Counted from the first letter of the stretch, positions 26,835-36,577 are shown. The stretch is 64,000 nt of DNA from Shewanella electrodiphila (GCF_023283985.1 NZ_JAKIKU010000004.1:62001-126000); one strand, 5' to 3'. The notes: a model not told the origin generated them from the sequence alone. Made by a program: numbers and translations.

Positions 26835-27085
26835 ATACTTTGTGTAAGTCAGCTTAGAAAAATTATCAAGATTCCTGTTAACCTCCTCCTGTAAATAAAT
26901 CAAAAATTTAAACAAATAAGATTCGACAGACAAATTATTTAACAAATATTTACGCTGAGGTACAAGGATGGGCATTAATTAATTAAGCTAGATTTAATGA
27001 AGTGCTAATCTATCGTTGAATTACGGAATAACGACTTGCTGATCTTTCAATTTAACAACACTTTACTCTGCTTAGAGGAGATACA

Positions 27086-27754
27086 ATGTTTGATGTAATG
27101 CTTTCTATTTGGCATCAAGATTTTGATGTCTTATTGGAAACAGTCACAATCTATCACCTAATGTTGATATTAGCGCTCATTTTGTTTCTTGAATCTAGCT
27201 TTGTCTTTTTACCTCTTCCCGGTGATGGACTCGTGTTATTTGTAGGTAGCTTAGTGGGTTTAGGCGTTGTAGAACTTCAGCATGCCTTTCTATTATTAAC
27301 CTTTAGTGCCGGGTTAGGATCTTGCATCGCCTATATTCAAGGAAGGTGGCTGTCTCATCACCCCATTGTGACTAAAATTGAAAACGCTCTGCCAGACCAT
27401 ACACTACAAAGAGCGTCTAACTTATTAGAAAAGTACGGCTTTTTAGCCCTGTTTATCTCGCGCTTTATCCCGTTTGTTAGAGTGTTAACGCCTATGCTGA
27501 TGGGTATTAGAGAGCTTGGCGTTAAACGCACAGTGTTGATGAGTTTTACCAGCGCAATGATCTGGAGCGCGGTGCTGTTATTTATAGGTCAATGGGTGAT
27601 GAATAACCCGATGCTGAGTAATCATCAGGAAACATTAAATAAAGCCTTTTTAGTCGTGAGCTTAAGTTTAATGCTCTCTGCAACAATTGCGATGTTGTTT
27701 CGGTTTTCTAGAAAATCAAAACAACAAAGTGCAAAGCAGCAGTCACCACGCTAA
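27086..27754 (+). CDS. DedA-family membrane protein
   Basis: A 222-residue inner-membrane protein of the DedA/VTT superfamily, linked to phospholipid (undecaprenyl phosphate or phosphatidylethanolamine) flipping and envelope integrity. It shows the re-entrant hairpin with LESSFVFLPLPGDGLVLFVG (conserved E and PGD), and the second conserved F.SRFIPFVRVLTPMLMG (here FISRFIPFVRVLTP), whose arginines are essential in the family. The C-terminus is a basic, Gln-rich cytosolic tail. The ATG has GAGGAG about 6 nt upstream. It is monocistronic. Confidence 0.9.
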   Translation: MFDVMLSIWHQDFDVLLETVTIYHLMLILALILFLESSFVFLPLPGDGLVLFVGSLVGLGVVELQHAFLLLTFSAGLGSCIAYIQGRWLSHHPIVTKIENALPDHTLQRASNLLEKYGFLALFISRFIPFVRVLTPMLMGIRELGVKRTVLMSFTSAMIWSAVLLFIGQWVMNNPMLSNHQETLNKAFLVVSLSLMLSATIAMLFRFSRKSKQQSAKQQSPR

Positions 27755-27757
27755 ATA

Positions 27758-27789
27758 TCAGAGTTTTAGCTTAAGCACTAAAACTCTGA
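27758..27789 (+). terminator. Strong hairpin after dedA
   Basis: A 12-bp perfect stem, TCAGAGTTTTAG/CTAAAACTCTGA (27758-27769 and 27778-27789), starts 3 bp after the stop codon. It is followed by CTAAAAT rather than a T-run, so intrinsic termination is uncertain. Confidence 0.55.
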
Positions 27790-28138
27790 CTAAAATACCT
27801 ACCGATATAATTCAATGACTTACTTGTAAAATAAGCTTTTAGCTCTGTCTGATGCCAATCTTAACCTTCTAGTACATCAATTAGTTTGCCAATAATGTCG
27901 ATTTACAATTTCTGGTCAAATAAGTCCTAAATAACTCAAGTAAAACAAGCCCTTCATTAGCATTAATAATGAGACTTTCATCACACTTAGTTGTTGATTG
28001 TGCTAAGCTAAATTCGATAACAATACACTTATGTCACTCAATCCCAATGAATTTAACTTTCATTGACTGAATCGTTGTCACTAACGAGATAATGTTTGTT
28101 AGCCCTAAGGCAAGAATCCCTTATATGCAGGAGGCATA

Positions 28139-28963
28139 ATGCAAGATTACGTAGATCAAATCGATATCAATCAATACCTACCATTAATTATAGATGTTGG
28201 CATCAATGTACTACTCGCCGCATTAATACTGATCGTTGGCCTTTATATCGCGAATAAAGCCAGTGCAATCATTAATAAAATTGGTGAAAAGTACGATAAG
28301 CTCGACAATACTTTATTCCGTTTTTTAGGCAGTGTTGCTAAATACATCATTCTCGCGTTTGTTGCGATTGCGGTATTAAATCGCTTTGGTGTGCAAACAG
28401 CTTCAATCGTTGCCTTGTTGGGTGCTGCTGGCTTAGCGGTTGGTTTAGCGTTACAAGGAACATTATCTAACCTTGCTGCTGGTGTAATGCTATTGCTATT
28501 CCGTCCTTATAAAGTCGGTGATTTTATTAGTGCAGCGGATCGTTTTGGTAATGTGCAAGAGATTGACCTATTCACTACCATTCTAAGAACTTTCGATAAT
28601 CAGCATATTATTGTACCGAACAGCCAAATTTGGGGCGCTCAAATCGTCAATCACTCATTCCATGATATTCGCGGTGTGGATATGCACTTTGGTGTGGCTT
28701 ACAAAGAAAACACCGATGAAGTAAGAAAAGTGATTGATGCTGTACTTGCCGCTCATCCGCATATTTTGAAAGATCCGGCACCATTTGTAGAAGTTGAAAC
28801 CTTAAATGACAGCTCAGTGGATTTCTTAGTCCGTCCATTCTGTCATGGCGAGCATTACTTCGACATCCTGTATTCAATCCCTGAGCAAATCAAGAAAGCA
28901 CTGGATGAAGCAGGTATTGAAATTCCTTTCCCACACAGAAAACTTATCATCGAAAAAGAGTAA
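28139..28963 (+). CDS. mscS: Small-conductance mechanosensitive channel
   Basis: A 274-residue inner-membrane tension-gated channel, close in length to E. coli MscS (286). Two N-terminal helices are followed by the pore-lining TM3, rich in Gly/Ala packing residues (LLGAAGLAVGLALQGTLSNL), with the conserved Gln-Gly kink and NLAAG, then RPYKVGDFI at the beta-domain entrance. The cytosolic cage domain follows (IVPNSQIWGAQIVNHS). The C-terminus IPFPHRKLIIEKE carries the conserved PFPhR motif. A GGAGG site precedes the ATG. It protects against hypo-osmotic shock. Confidence 0.95.
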   Translation: MQDYVDQIDINQYLPLIIDVGINVLLAALILIVGLYIANKASAIINKIGEKYDKLDNTLFRFLGSVAKYIILAFVAIAVLNRFGVQTASIVALLGAAGLAVGLALQGTLSNLAAGVMLLLFRPYKVGDFISAADRFGNVQEIDLFTTILRTFDNQHIIVPNSQIWGAQIVNHSFHDIRGVDMHFGVAYKENTDEVRKVIDAVLAAHPHILKDPAPFVEVETLNDSSVDFLVRPFCHGEHYFDILYSIPEQIKKALDEAGIEIPFPHRKLIIEKE

Positions 28964-29188
28964 CAATCTTGGGATTTTGATGGAAACAGCGAGCAAGTGC
29001 CTTTGGCCTTGCTCGTTTTACCTTTAGCAATACTAAATCACACGTCATTAATATCAAATAGCGACTCAACTCCAATTCCATCTCTTCAGACATACTAGTC
29101 GAGTTTAGTGCTATTTTAGCGTTATAATCGCTGCGCAAAATACCAGATAACGATTTAACCCATTTTTTAAAGAAGCAGAATTAACCCC

Positions 29189-29881
29189 ATGACGCCAGAA
29201 CGTTTAGCCCGCATCAACGAAATGCTTGATAATCGCCAAGTCGACCTCACGGTTTGTCTCGATAAAGTCCATAAAACCAATAATATTGCTGCGACAGTAC
29301 GTACTGCCGATAGTGTTGGTATTCATCAAGTTCATGCGGTTATGCCTGAAGAAACCCTATGGGTATCAGGTAATACCTCATCAGGAAGTCATCGCTGGGT
29401 TAACACGATCAAGCATCAAACATTTACTGAAGCTCACGAACAATTTAAAGCTAAGGGAATGCAAATTCTTGCGACGACTTTTTCTGATACTGCGGTAGAT
29501 TTTCGTGAAGTGGATTACACCAAACCCACAGTGATTGTGCTCGGTAATGAACGTGATGGTGTCAGTCCTGAAGCTATTGCAGCTGCCGATCAACACATTA
29601 TTATTCCGATGGTGGGCATGGTGCAATCATTGAATGTTTCGGTTGCTGGCGCATTAATCATGTACGAAGCACAAAGACAGCGTGAACAAGCCGGTATGTA
29701 TAACAACAGACGACTTGATCACCAATACTGCCAAACTAAGTTGTTTGAACAAGGCCATCCTATATACGCCAAAGCTTGTCGTAGAAAACAAATCCCTTAT
29801 CCAGCTATCGATGAGAACGGCCAAATTGAAGCTGATAGTCAATGGTGGGATCGCATGCGAGCGCCCGATCCTGATGCATAA
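29189..29881 (+). CDS. trmH: tRNA (guanosine-18-2'-O)-methyltransferase
   Basis: A 230-residue SPOUT methyltransferase that makes Gm18 in the D-loop of tRNAs using SAM. Family motifs are NNIAATVRTADSVGIHQVHAV (motif 1 with the catalytic arginine in VRTADS), VIVLGNERDGVSPEAI (motif 2) and IIIPMVGMVQSLNVSVAGALI (motif 3, trefoil knot). The C-terminal helix carries further basic residues. Length matches E. coli TrmH (229). It is monocistronic and separated from mscS by 225 bp. Confidence 0.95.
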   Translation: MTPERLARINEMLDNRQVDLTVCLDKVHKTNNIAATVRTADSVGIHQVHAVMPEETLWVSGNTSSGSHRWVNTIKHQTFTEAHEQFKAKGMQILATTFSDTAVDFREVDYTKPTVIVLGNERDGVSPEAIAAADQHIIIPMVGMVQSLNVSVAGALIMYEAQRQREQAGMYNNRRLDHQYCQTKLFEQGHPIYAKACRRKQIPYPAIDENGQIEADSQWWDRMRAPDPDA

Positions 29882-29910
29882 TCTGTAAAGGCATGAGTTA
29901 GCAAGCTTAA

Positions 29911-29962
29911 GTTAAACTGGTATAAGCTAAACTGGTATAAGTTAAACTGGCGTAAGCTAAAC
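29911..29962. repeat. Tandem 15-bp repeat after trmH
   Basis: Units GTTAAACTGGTATAA, GCTAAACTGGTATAA, GTTAAACTGGCGTAA and a partial GCTAAAC lie in direct array starting about 30 bp after the trmH stop. The copies differ at one or two bases. Confidence 0.85.
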
Positions 29963-30020
29963 AAGCTTACGCATCAAGTGATATCGCACTGAAAAGCCCG
30001 CTTGCCTCCCACTGTAAAAC

Positions 30021-30050
30021 AATAAAGCGAACCCAAGAGTTCGCTTTATT
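30021..30050. terminator. Terminator shared by trmH side and kynU
   Basis: A 12-bp perfect stem, AATAAAGCGAAC/GTTCGCTTTATT (30021-30032 and 30039-30050), has loop CCAAGA; it lies 32 bp past the minus-strand kynU-like stop. Confidence 0.85.
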
Positions 30051-30081
30051 CAATCATCACTATCTATACCACTAATACTGA

Positions 30082-31272
30082 TTAGCGATGAATCAACTTC
30101 GAAGTATCTTCAATAATATTCAGTGCCTGATCGATCTGTGTATTTGTCACATATGGCGCAGAGCCAAACCTTAGTTGGTTACCTCGACTATCACAAAGCA
30201 AGTGACTCTCGCCTAACTGTTTAACCCAATCACCAGCTTTATCTGTAGTTAAAGATAAAAATCCACCATTGGCTTGCACATCGTGAGACGGTAATCTCAG
30301 ACCTAATTTGTCTTCACCTATCGTTGCAATACCTTGCCATAAACGTTTAATTTGAGCTTGATTTAACTCTCTTAAAACTTGGTCAGTTAACTGCTTCTGT
30401 TTAAAAAAATCAAACACAGCAACGGCGCGATAATGGCTGACAGGATCATATGTCGAACCAGCAAAAGCAGATTGCCCCAGACCATACCCCACTTTACCAG
30501 GTGCTTGGTCTAACACATCGAACTCAGCGTACCACCCTGTAATAATTGGACTGCCTTGATAACTAGCAGGGATCCGCATCATGCAATTACCTTCACCCGC
30601 TTGGCAGTATTTGTAACCACCACCGACCACAAATGCTGATTCAATCTGCCAGTGTTGTAAATTAAATGGCACCACATTTAATGCATGATAGGCATCCACT
30701 AGGCAAGGCACGTTTAATGATTCAGCCGCTTTAGCGACTAAACCAACGTCATAGAAAATCTCACTGGTGTTAAAGAAAACTGCCGATAACATCACTGCAT
30801 CGGTATCAGCATCTATCTTATCAATCACTCTTTGCGCTAACGTCTCACTTGGATGAACAGGCACGACTTCAATGGTGCAATTAAGCTCTTGTAAACGTTG
30901 TAGTTGGCGTCTTAAAGAATGAAACTCTCCATCTGTGGTGACGATTTTTAACGGTCTATTTTGCTTGGTTTTAACGTAGTTAAGATCCGATAAAAACCGT
31001 AAAATCAGTTCATGAGTTGATGAGCCTAAGGCTATTTGGCCATCTGGCTCCCCCATCAAGCTGCGATAAAAATCTCTTACGCTGTCAGCTTTCGCTAATG
31101 CTATGCCCCACTTATCATCTATGTGTTTTGCCGCATCGTCATAGCACTCTAACATGCCTTGTTTGGCCACATCTGGCCACGCTTGATGTGAATGACCAGA
31201 CAGTAAAATACGCTTAGCTACATTAAATGCACAATAATGAGCTTGTAGGTTTTCGGCTAAATGCGTTGTCAT
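30082..31272 (-). CDS. kynU: Kynureninase-like PLP enzyme (aminotransferase class V fold)
   Basis: A 396-residue fold-type I PLP enzyme. The PLP lysine is Lys221 in VVGGGYKYCQAGEGNCMM, with Asp193 (LVDAYHAL) pairing to the pyridine nitrogen and SSTHELILRFLS at the phosphate-binding start. The gene lies 57 bp downstream of tryptophan 2,3-dioxygenase, so a kynureninase splitting (formyl)kynurenine into anthranilate and alanine is the natural reading. The sequence is more divergent than textbook KynU, and no kynurenine formamidase gene is adjacent, so substrate identity rests on context. The short gap to kynA implies one transcript. Confidence 0.8.
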   Translation of the reverse strand: MTTHLAENLQAHYCAFNVAKRILLSGHSHQAWPDVAKQGMLECYDDAAKHIDDKWGIALAKADSVRDFYRSLMGEPDGQIALGSSTHELILRFLSDLNYVKTKQNRPLKIVTTDGEFHSLRRQLQRLQELNCTIEVVPVHPSETLAQRVIDKIDADTDAVMLSAVFFNTSEIFYDVGLVAKAAESLNVPCLVDAYHALNVVPFNLQHWQIESAFVVGGGYKYCQAGEGNCMMRIPASYQGSPIITGWYAEFDVLDQAPGKVGYGLGQSAFAGSTYDPVSHYRAVAVFDFFKQKQLTDQVLRELNQAQIKRLWQGIATIGEDKLGLRLPSHDVQANGGFLSLTTDKAGDWVKQLGESHLLCDSRGNQLRFGSAPYVTNTQIDQALNIIEDTSKLIHR

Positions 31273-31329
31273 AACGTTAATCTCTTAAATCAAATAATGG
31301 GCGAAGAAGTTGGCCACTTCCTATCAGTG

Positions 31330-32241
31330 CTATAAGTGAGTGCGTAGCTCAAACAACTCAGGAAAAAAACTGATATCCAATGACTTTTTCAAGAACTCAA
31401 CTCCTGAAGAACCACCAGTTCCGGCTTTGTTACCAATAATTCGCTGTACTGTGTACATATGTTTAAAGCGCCATTGCTGAAAACTATCTTCAATATCCAC
31501 CAGTTTTTCAGCTAACTCGTATAGTTCAAAATGCTCATCTGCATCTTGGTAAACATTAATCCATGCTTGTAAAACAGCTTGATGACTTTGATAAGGTTGG
31601 CTGACATCTCTAGCTAGCACAGACTCATCATCAATTAGGCCTTTCTGATGTAATACCTTAATGCTGACATCGTATAAGCTCGGTGCGTGTAACAGCTGAT
31701 TTAACTCACTGTAAACTGCTGGATTTGCTTTATGAACCTCCAGTAAATCAGCATTTTTATTACCTAGTAAAAACTCAATTTTACGATAACCGTAAGACTG
31801 AAAACCCGATGAGTGGCCTAATGCATCACGAAATTTAAGGTAATCAACAGGGGTTAATGTGGCGAGAATATTCCATGATTGAGTGAGTTGATTCAGAATT
31901 TGTTTAACCCGAGAAATAACTTTAAAGGCATGACCAAAATCGCCAGACTTAATGTTATCAATCGCACACGTTAGCTCGTGTCCAGCCAGTTTTAACCAAA
32001 GCTCACTGGCTTGGTGGATAACAATAAATAGCATCTCATCATGTTGATCAGATAGTGGTTGCTGCGCCGATAAGATTTTCTCAAGATTCAGGTAATCGCC
32101 ATAGGACATATCATCTTTAAAATCTCGATGAATGCCTTCCTCAAGCTCTCTATAATTAGCTTTAGTCTCATGCATTTGACTAGAACTTGAGTGAAAGTTG
32201 TCTGCATTATTTGCAGACTTATGACCAAGTGGGCAGCCCAT
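31330..32241 (-). CDS. kynA: Tryptophan 2,3-dioxygenase
   Basis: A 303-residue haem dioxygenase opening the indole ring of L-tryptophan to N-formylkynurenine, the first step of the kynurenine route. Conserved pieces are DDMSYGDYLNLEKIL, LFIVIHQASELWLKL (distal His), FRDALGHSSGFQSYGYR, and QWRFKHMYTVQRIIG with the proximal His, followed by NKAGTGGSSG, which closes the active site. The ATG at 32241 has AGGAG at 7 nt and is preferred over the ATG at 32295, which has no ribosome site. It is the first gene of a kynA-kynU unit. Confidence 0.94.
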   Translation of the reverse strand: MGCPLGHKSANNADNFHSSSSQMHETKANYRELEEGIHRDFKDDMSYGDYLNLEKILSAQQPLSDQHDEMLFIVIHQASELWLKLAGHELTCAIDNIKSGDFGHAFKVISRVKQILNQLTQSWNILATLTPVDYLKFRDALGHSSGFQSYGYRKIEFLLGNKNADLLEVHKANPAVYSELNQLLHAPSLYDVSIKVLHQKGLIDDESVLARDVSQPYQSHQAVLQAWINVYQDADEHFELYELAEKLVDIEDSFQQWRFKHMYTVQRIIGNKAGTGGSSGVEFLKKSLDISFFPELFELRTHL

Positions 32242-32349
32242 GAACAAACTCCTTTTGTGACCTAATTCGGTTAAAATATGCGAGTTTTTAATCAATATTA
32301 ATTGATTAAAACACCAACTAAATAACCTATCACGTCAATGAATGCCTGA

Positions 32350-32730
32350 CTAACACTGCGAATACTTAAGCGTCAGTTTTAATTTACATTTTAATTGACG
32401 ATAGGAATTAAACTCTGCGAATAAGAAATAATCCGTTGTAATAAGCCAACTTTGACACTCGTTTTTAGTGTTTATGCTGTAGCAGCGATTCCCCTTGTTT
32501 ACCCTTTCTCTTATGTCACCTTGGCCGTGTTGACCTTTGCTAATTAAATTTCGTTCGAGATAAAAACGGATTAAATGCGGCGAGTGAATTGCAGCCTTGC
32601 AATCTAAACACTCTTTATTCGCAAAAAATCCCTCAATAATGCCGAATCCGTTTTTAGCCAACCCTTGAAGGCTGCGTTTGTTGTCCATTTTTACGACGTT
32701 ATCGGCTTTTATGTAGCTTAACGACACCAC
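32350..32730 (-). CDS. Hypothetical protein, weak support
   Basis: A 126-codon open frame on the minus strand between kynA and the subtilase gene, with nothing competing on the other strand. The product is basic, with four cysteines in the middle and C-terminal parts, no signal peptide and no recognised motif. No good ribosome-binding site is seen before its first start. It may be a real small gene, a decayed one, or chance; it is listed because the length is notable for AT-rich intergenic DNA. Confidence 0.3.
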   Translation of the reverse strand: MVSLSYIKADNVVKMDNKRSLQGLAKNGFGIIEGFFANKECLDCKAAIHSPHLIRFYLERNLISKGQHGQGDIRERVNKGNRCYSINTKNECQSWLITTDYFLFAEFNSYRQLKCKLKLTLKYSQC

Positions 32731-33278
32731 ATTTGTCTAAATGAGCAATAATTCGCTGCAATCCAACCTTGAAATATCAACATGCCCTAGCAGTAACCAC
32801 ACTTTTAGCTATTACGTTCAAACCAAGTTGTATAAATCATGATAACCATTGCCCAATCATCCATTTCTAAACCGATATCACTCTTAGCTATGCCCCTGTC
32901 TAGACGCTAATGTAAATTTAAAAATAAATTAAAAAATGAAAAAATATTTTTTATACCGTTAAATCATAAGTTTAATAACACTTATCATTTTATCCCTCCA
33001 AGCTTTGAGCCTAGCCCCTGTGAAATAAATAACGCATCACACTGAATATAAAATCATACCCGCGACCTCAGATAGCAACAAAGTCACCTTTATAAGAATA
33101 TTTATTCATGTTAATGCGTGACTTACCAAGCTCAATTTACAAAAGAATATTTATTTACATTTATTTTACAAATGTAACAACTAAAGATAGATTGATCGCA
33201 ACAGGGCATTAAAATAGATTTTTGCGCTGTAAAAATAACAAAAAACAATTTTTTACTCTGAATAACATGGAAATAGTT
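32731..33278. other. AT-rich gap upstream of the subtilase
   Basis: No gene is seen. The stretch around 32910-33000 and 33100-33200 is extremely AT-rich (poly-A/T tracts), as expected for a promoter or H-NS-type bound region in front of a secreted protease gene. No specific operator was recognised. Confidence 0.5.
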
Positions 33279-35711
33279 ATGACTAAAAACAAAGTAACAA
33301 CTGTACTAGGAGTGTCAGTACTGGCACTTTCGATCTCTAACAGTATCAACGCTGCACCCTCTTTCACACCAAACTTGCATAGTAATGCAATACAACTAGA
33401 CCAACAGGACCCACTCCCAAAACGCTATATAGTAAAATTCAAGAATGCCAATGCTGCATCAGCAGGGTTTTCTACAGCTACTGCTGATGCGATTGACGAT
33501 GCGCAATATGAGCCAAGAAGCAATGAAGTATTTTCACATTTTCGTGCAATGAATAGCGTTGCAGCAAAAGAAATGAAACGTATTGGCCGCAGTAATAGCT
33601 ATAGCGTAAAGCTCGATAGCAAAAATTTACAAGCATTAAGATACCGAGCTGATGTTGATTACGTTGAAGAAGATGTCCAACGTCGATTATTGAATGAAAC
33701 CACGCCTTGGGGTCAGACCTATGTTGGCGCAACTTCAGTCAGTGATAGTCAAGCTGGCAACCGAACCATTTGTATTATTGATTCGGGTTATGATTTAGGA
33801 CACAACGATCTGAATGCCAACAACGTAACAGGCACAAATAACTCAGGTACCAATAACTGGTATGAACCAGGTGCCGGCAATGCCCATGGTACTCATGTTG
33901 CGGGCACTATCGCAGCTATCGCCAATAACGAAGGCGTTGTGGGTGTAATGCCCAATCAAAACGCCAATATTCATGTTATTAAAGTATTCAATGCTTCTGG
34001 CTGGGGCTACTCTTCAGATCTTGTCGCCGCAGTGGACACTTGTGTCAACAATAATGCCGATGTCGTCACTATGAGTTTAGGTGGTTCGGGTTCAAGTAAC
34101 ACTGAAAGAAATGCCCTCGCTGCACATGAAAATAACGGTGTGTTATTGATTGCCGCTGCCGGTAATGATGGTAACAGTACCCTCAGTTACCCAGCATCAT
34201 ACGATTCAGTTATGTCTGTTGCCGCTGTGGATAGCAATAAAGACCACGCAGCGTTTTCACAATACACAGCGCAAGTGGAAATTTCAGGTCCAGGTGAAGC
34301 CATTCTATCAACCGTCACCCGCGGAGAAGGCCGTTTAGCGGATATCACTATTAATGGCCAGTCATATTTTGATAATGGTATTGTGCCCCATAATCGCTAC
34401 GTGTTGTCAGGTTCAAGCCATGTCAGCACACCATTTATCGGCACAGCTACTGGTGCATTAGCAGAATGTTCGGTCAATGGTAGTAGCTTTAACTGTGGCA
34501 ACATGAACAATAAAATTTGTTTAGTTGAGCGTGTTGGTAACCAAGGTAGTACTTACCCAGATATTGATGCAGTTAAAGCTTGTGAGGCAGCTGGTGCAAG
34601 CGCATCGATTGTCTACAGTAATACCGACTTACCAGGGCTTCAAAATCCTTTCTTGGTAGACAGTAATAACGAAGCGCCTATTGTGTCAGTGTCAGTTGAC
34701 CGCGCTACGGGGCTAGCATTACGTAATCAAATCGGCTCTTCTGTTACTGTAACCAATACCGATAATGAAGATTACGAATATTACAATGGCACCTCAATGG
34801 CTACCCCCCATGTTTCGGGTGTAGCTACTTTAATATGGAGTCATCATCCAGAATGTAGTGCAGCTCAAATTCGCGCAGCACTTAATGCAACCGCTGAGGA
34901 TTTAACAATAGCTGGGCGCGATAACCAAACTGGTTATGGTTTAGTTGATGCGCAGGCAGCCAAAACTTACCTAGATGCATCTTGTACTGGGCCTACTGAT
35001 CCGGGCACAGATGTTGGTGATGACGAATTGGTCAATGGTGTTGCTAAGGCTAATTTGAGTGGCGGCACTAACGACGAGCTTTTCTTCTCAATTGATGTGC
35101 CTGCTGGCGCAACAGATTTAAGCTTTACTATGAGTGGTGGCAGCGGCGATGCCGATTTGTATGTTCTATATGGCGCAGCCCCAACCACTAGCAGTTATGA
35201 CTGTCGCCCTTGGAAAGGCGGTAACGCAGAATCTTGCCCGATAGCAACGGCACAAACTGGTATTTACCATGTGATGGTACGTGGTTACAGCGCATTTAGT
35301 GGCGTGAGTTTAGTCGCTAATTACACTGAAGCATCTGGTGGTGGTACAGGCGGTGGCACTGGTGGCGTTGCGACCTATGCAAATAATAACAGCTACAGTA
35401 TTCCTGATAACAGCGCTGCCGGTGTAAGCAGCACATTATCTGCTGCGCGTACTGGCGATTCTGGTGAAATTACTGTGCGTGTTAATATTAGTCATACATA
35501 CATTGGTGATTTAAAAGTTGAGCTGTATAGCCCAACAGGTCAAGTTGCCGTATTACATGACAATACTGGTGGTAGTGCAAACGATATTGTTAAAACATAC
35601 ACAGTCAATATGACTGGCGTTGAGTCTGCCGGTGATTGGAGACTTAAAGCAGTTGATAGCGCAAGACGAGATACAGGAACCATCAATGCTTGGGAACTCT
35701 CGTTTCAATAA
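33279..35711 (+). CDS. Secreted subtilisin-like serine protease with PA, PPC and P domains
   Basis: An 810-residue secreted S8 peptidase. Counting from the ATG at 33279: signal peptide ~1-26 (ends SINAA), I9 propeptide ~45-135 (KRYIVKFKN), then the catalytic domain with Asp168 (CIIDSGYDLGHNDL), His203 (NAHGTHVAGTIAA) and Ser506 (NGTSMATPHVSG). A PA insert lies between His and Ser (about 385-465; CLVERVGN). After the catalytic domain come a pre-peptidase C-terminal (PPC) domain (~605-690), a Gly/Thr linker and a proprotein-convertase P/homoB domain (~705-810, ending WELSFQ). The start has GGA at 7 nt and gives a clean signal peptide; GTG/ATG codons further upstream do not. It is probably exported by Sec and type II secretion. 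Confidence 0.94.
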   Translation: MTKNKVTTVLGVSVLALSISNSINAAPSFTPNLHSNAIQLDQQDPLPKRYIVKFKNANAASAGFSTATADAIDDAQYEPRSNEVFSHFRAMNSVAAKEMKRIGRSNSYSVKLDSKNLQALRYRADVDYVEEDVQRRLLNETTPWGQTYVGATSVSDSQAGNRTICIIDSGYDLGHNDLNANNVTGTNNSGTNNWYEPGAGNAHGTHVAGTIAAIANNEGVVGVMPNQNANIHVIKVFNASGWGYSSDLVAAVDTCVNNNADVVTMSLGGSGSSNTERNALAAHENNGVLLIAAAGNDGNSTLSYPASYDSVMSVAAVDSNKDHAAFSQYTAQVEISGPGEAILSTVTRGEGRLADITINGQSYFDNGIVPHNRYVLSGSSHVSTPFIGTATGALAECSVNGSSFNCGNMNNKICLVERVGNQGSTYPDIDAVKACEAAGASASIVYSNTDLPGLQNPFLVDSNNEAPIVSVSVDRATGLALRNQIGSSVTVTNTDNEDYEYYNGTSMATPHVSGVATLIWSHHPECSAAQIRAALNATAEDLTIAGRDNQTGYGLVDAQAAKTYLDASCTGPTDPGTDVGDDELVNGVAKANLSGGTNDELFFSIDVPAGATDLSFTMSGGSGDADLYVLYGAAPTTSSYDCRPWKGGNAESCPIATAQTGIYHVMVRGYSAFSGVSLVANYTEASGGGTGGGTGGVATYANNNSYSIPDNSAAGVSSTLSAARTGDSGEITVRVNISHTYIGDLKVELYSPTGQVAVLHDNTGGSANDIVKTYTVNMTGVESAGDWRLKAVDSARRDTGTINAWELSFQ

Positions 35712-35767
35712 TTCATGATTAACGATAATCACTGAGTCTAATGGTTAATGCTAATGATTAGCCTTAT

Positions 35768-35800
35768 GTCTGCCAGTTCCCCGCTGGCAGGCATTTTTTA
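35768..35800 (+). terminator. Subtilase gene terminator
   Basis: CTGCCAG (35770-35776), a 7-nt loop and CTGGCAG (35784-35790) are followed by GCATTTTTTATT. It lies about 60 bp past the stop. Confidence 0.88.
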
Positions 35801-35898
35801 TTCCTCTGTAAACATCTCGCGAATAACAGACAAAGATTGAATAATGCTAATAAAGTATTTAGGATCGTTTTATCGATACTCAATCAAGAATTAACCCC

Positions 35899-36507
35899 AT
35901 GACCACCGAGCTTTACTTTATCTACGACTCACATTGTCCTTGGAGCTATGCGGCAACGCCAATAGCAAATGCATTACAAGAAGCCTACCCAAAGATGCAG
36001 GTACACCTATTACATGCTGCCCATTACATGGGTAAAGACAGTGCGGGCGAAGAACAAATGGAAGCGGCAGAAAGAGCCAGTGGACTGAAGTTTGGTCGAG
36101 ATTATATCCGCTATGCAAACAGCCCTAAAAGCTCAATCAAGACCGCCAACTTAATGGGTTGGATGCAAAGCAAGCAAGCTGACAAACAGCTACCAGTGCT
36201 AAATGCCCTGCAAAGAGCACACTTTATTGAAGGCAATCCATTAAATACTAAGCATGATTTCATGGATATTGTAGAGAAATTTAAATTGTCTCCATCTAAC
36301 AAAATATTCAGAGATGAGCTGAATATGGATGCAGAGTACGTGCTAGAAAGCATCGAAGAAATTCAGCAAATGATCGGTACTAAAAACTTCCCTGCAATGG
36401 TGATGACCGTAGGCGACAACGCAATTTTTATCGACCATTCAAAATACATCAGTAGCCCACATGCGGTAGTCGATGCTGTAAAACAAGAAATTGCAGCGTT
36501 TAAATAG
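35899..36507 (+). CDS. DsbA-family thioredoxin-fold protein with CPWS motif
   Basis: A 202-residue protein with the DsbA/HCCA-isomerase thioredoxin fold. The active-site CxxC is replaced by Cys13-Pro-Trp-Ser (SHCPWSYA), so only the attacking cysteine is present. The cis-proline region is NFPAMVM. A helical insertion occupies residues ~60-150. There is no signal peptide, so it should be cytosolic, which fits a glutathione-linked redox or isomerase activity better than disulfide formation. It is monocistronic, with a terminator after it. Confidence 0.85.
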   Translation: MTTELYFIYDSHCPWSYAATPIANALQEAYPKMQVHLLHAAHYMGKDSAGEEQMEAAERASGLKFGRDYIRYANSPKSSIKTANLMGWMQSKQADKQLPVLNALQRAHFIEGNPLNTKHDFMDIVEKFKLSPSNKIFRDELNMDAEYVLESIEEIQQMIGTKNFPAMVMTVGDNAIFIDHSKYISSPHAVVDAVKQEIAAFK

Positions 36508-36577
36508 CCGTTGTTAAACTGATTTGATAATAATGCTCTTTTTCAAGGCATTTGCTGAAAGTACTTGTTGATAGCTA

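Larger units (their letters stand above)
25763..27085. other. Long AT-rich intergenic region between nrfA and dedA
   Basis: About 1.3 kb without any convincing gene on either strand; it is very AT-rich, especially 25800-26700, with frequent stops in all frames. It holds a NarL/NarP-like 7-2-7 palindrome (25990-26005), a 25-bp tandem repeat (26765-26834), and presumably the promoters for both divergent flanking genes. No FNR or CRP palindrome was found that I would defend. A small regulatory RNA cannot be excluded. Confidence 0.6.
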
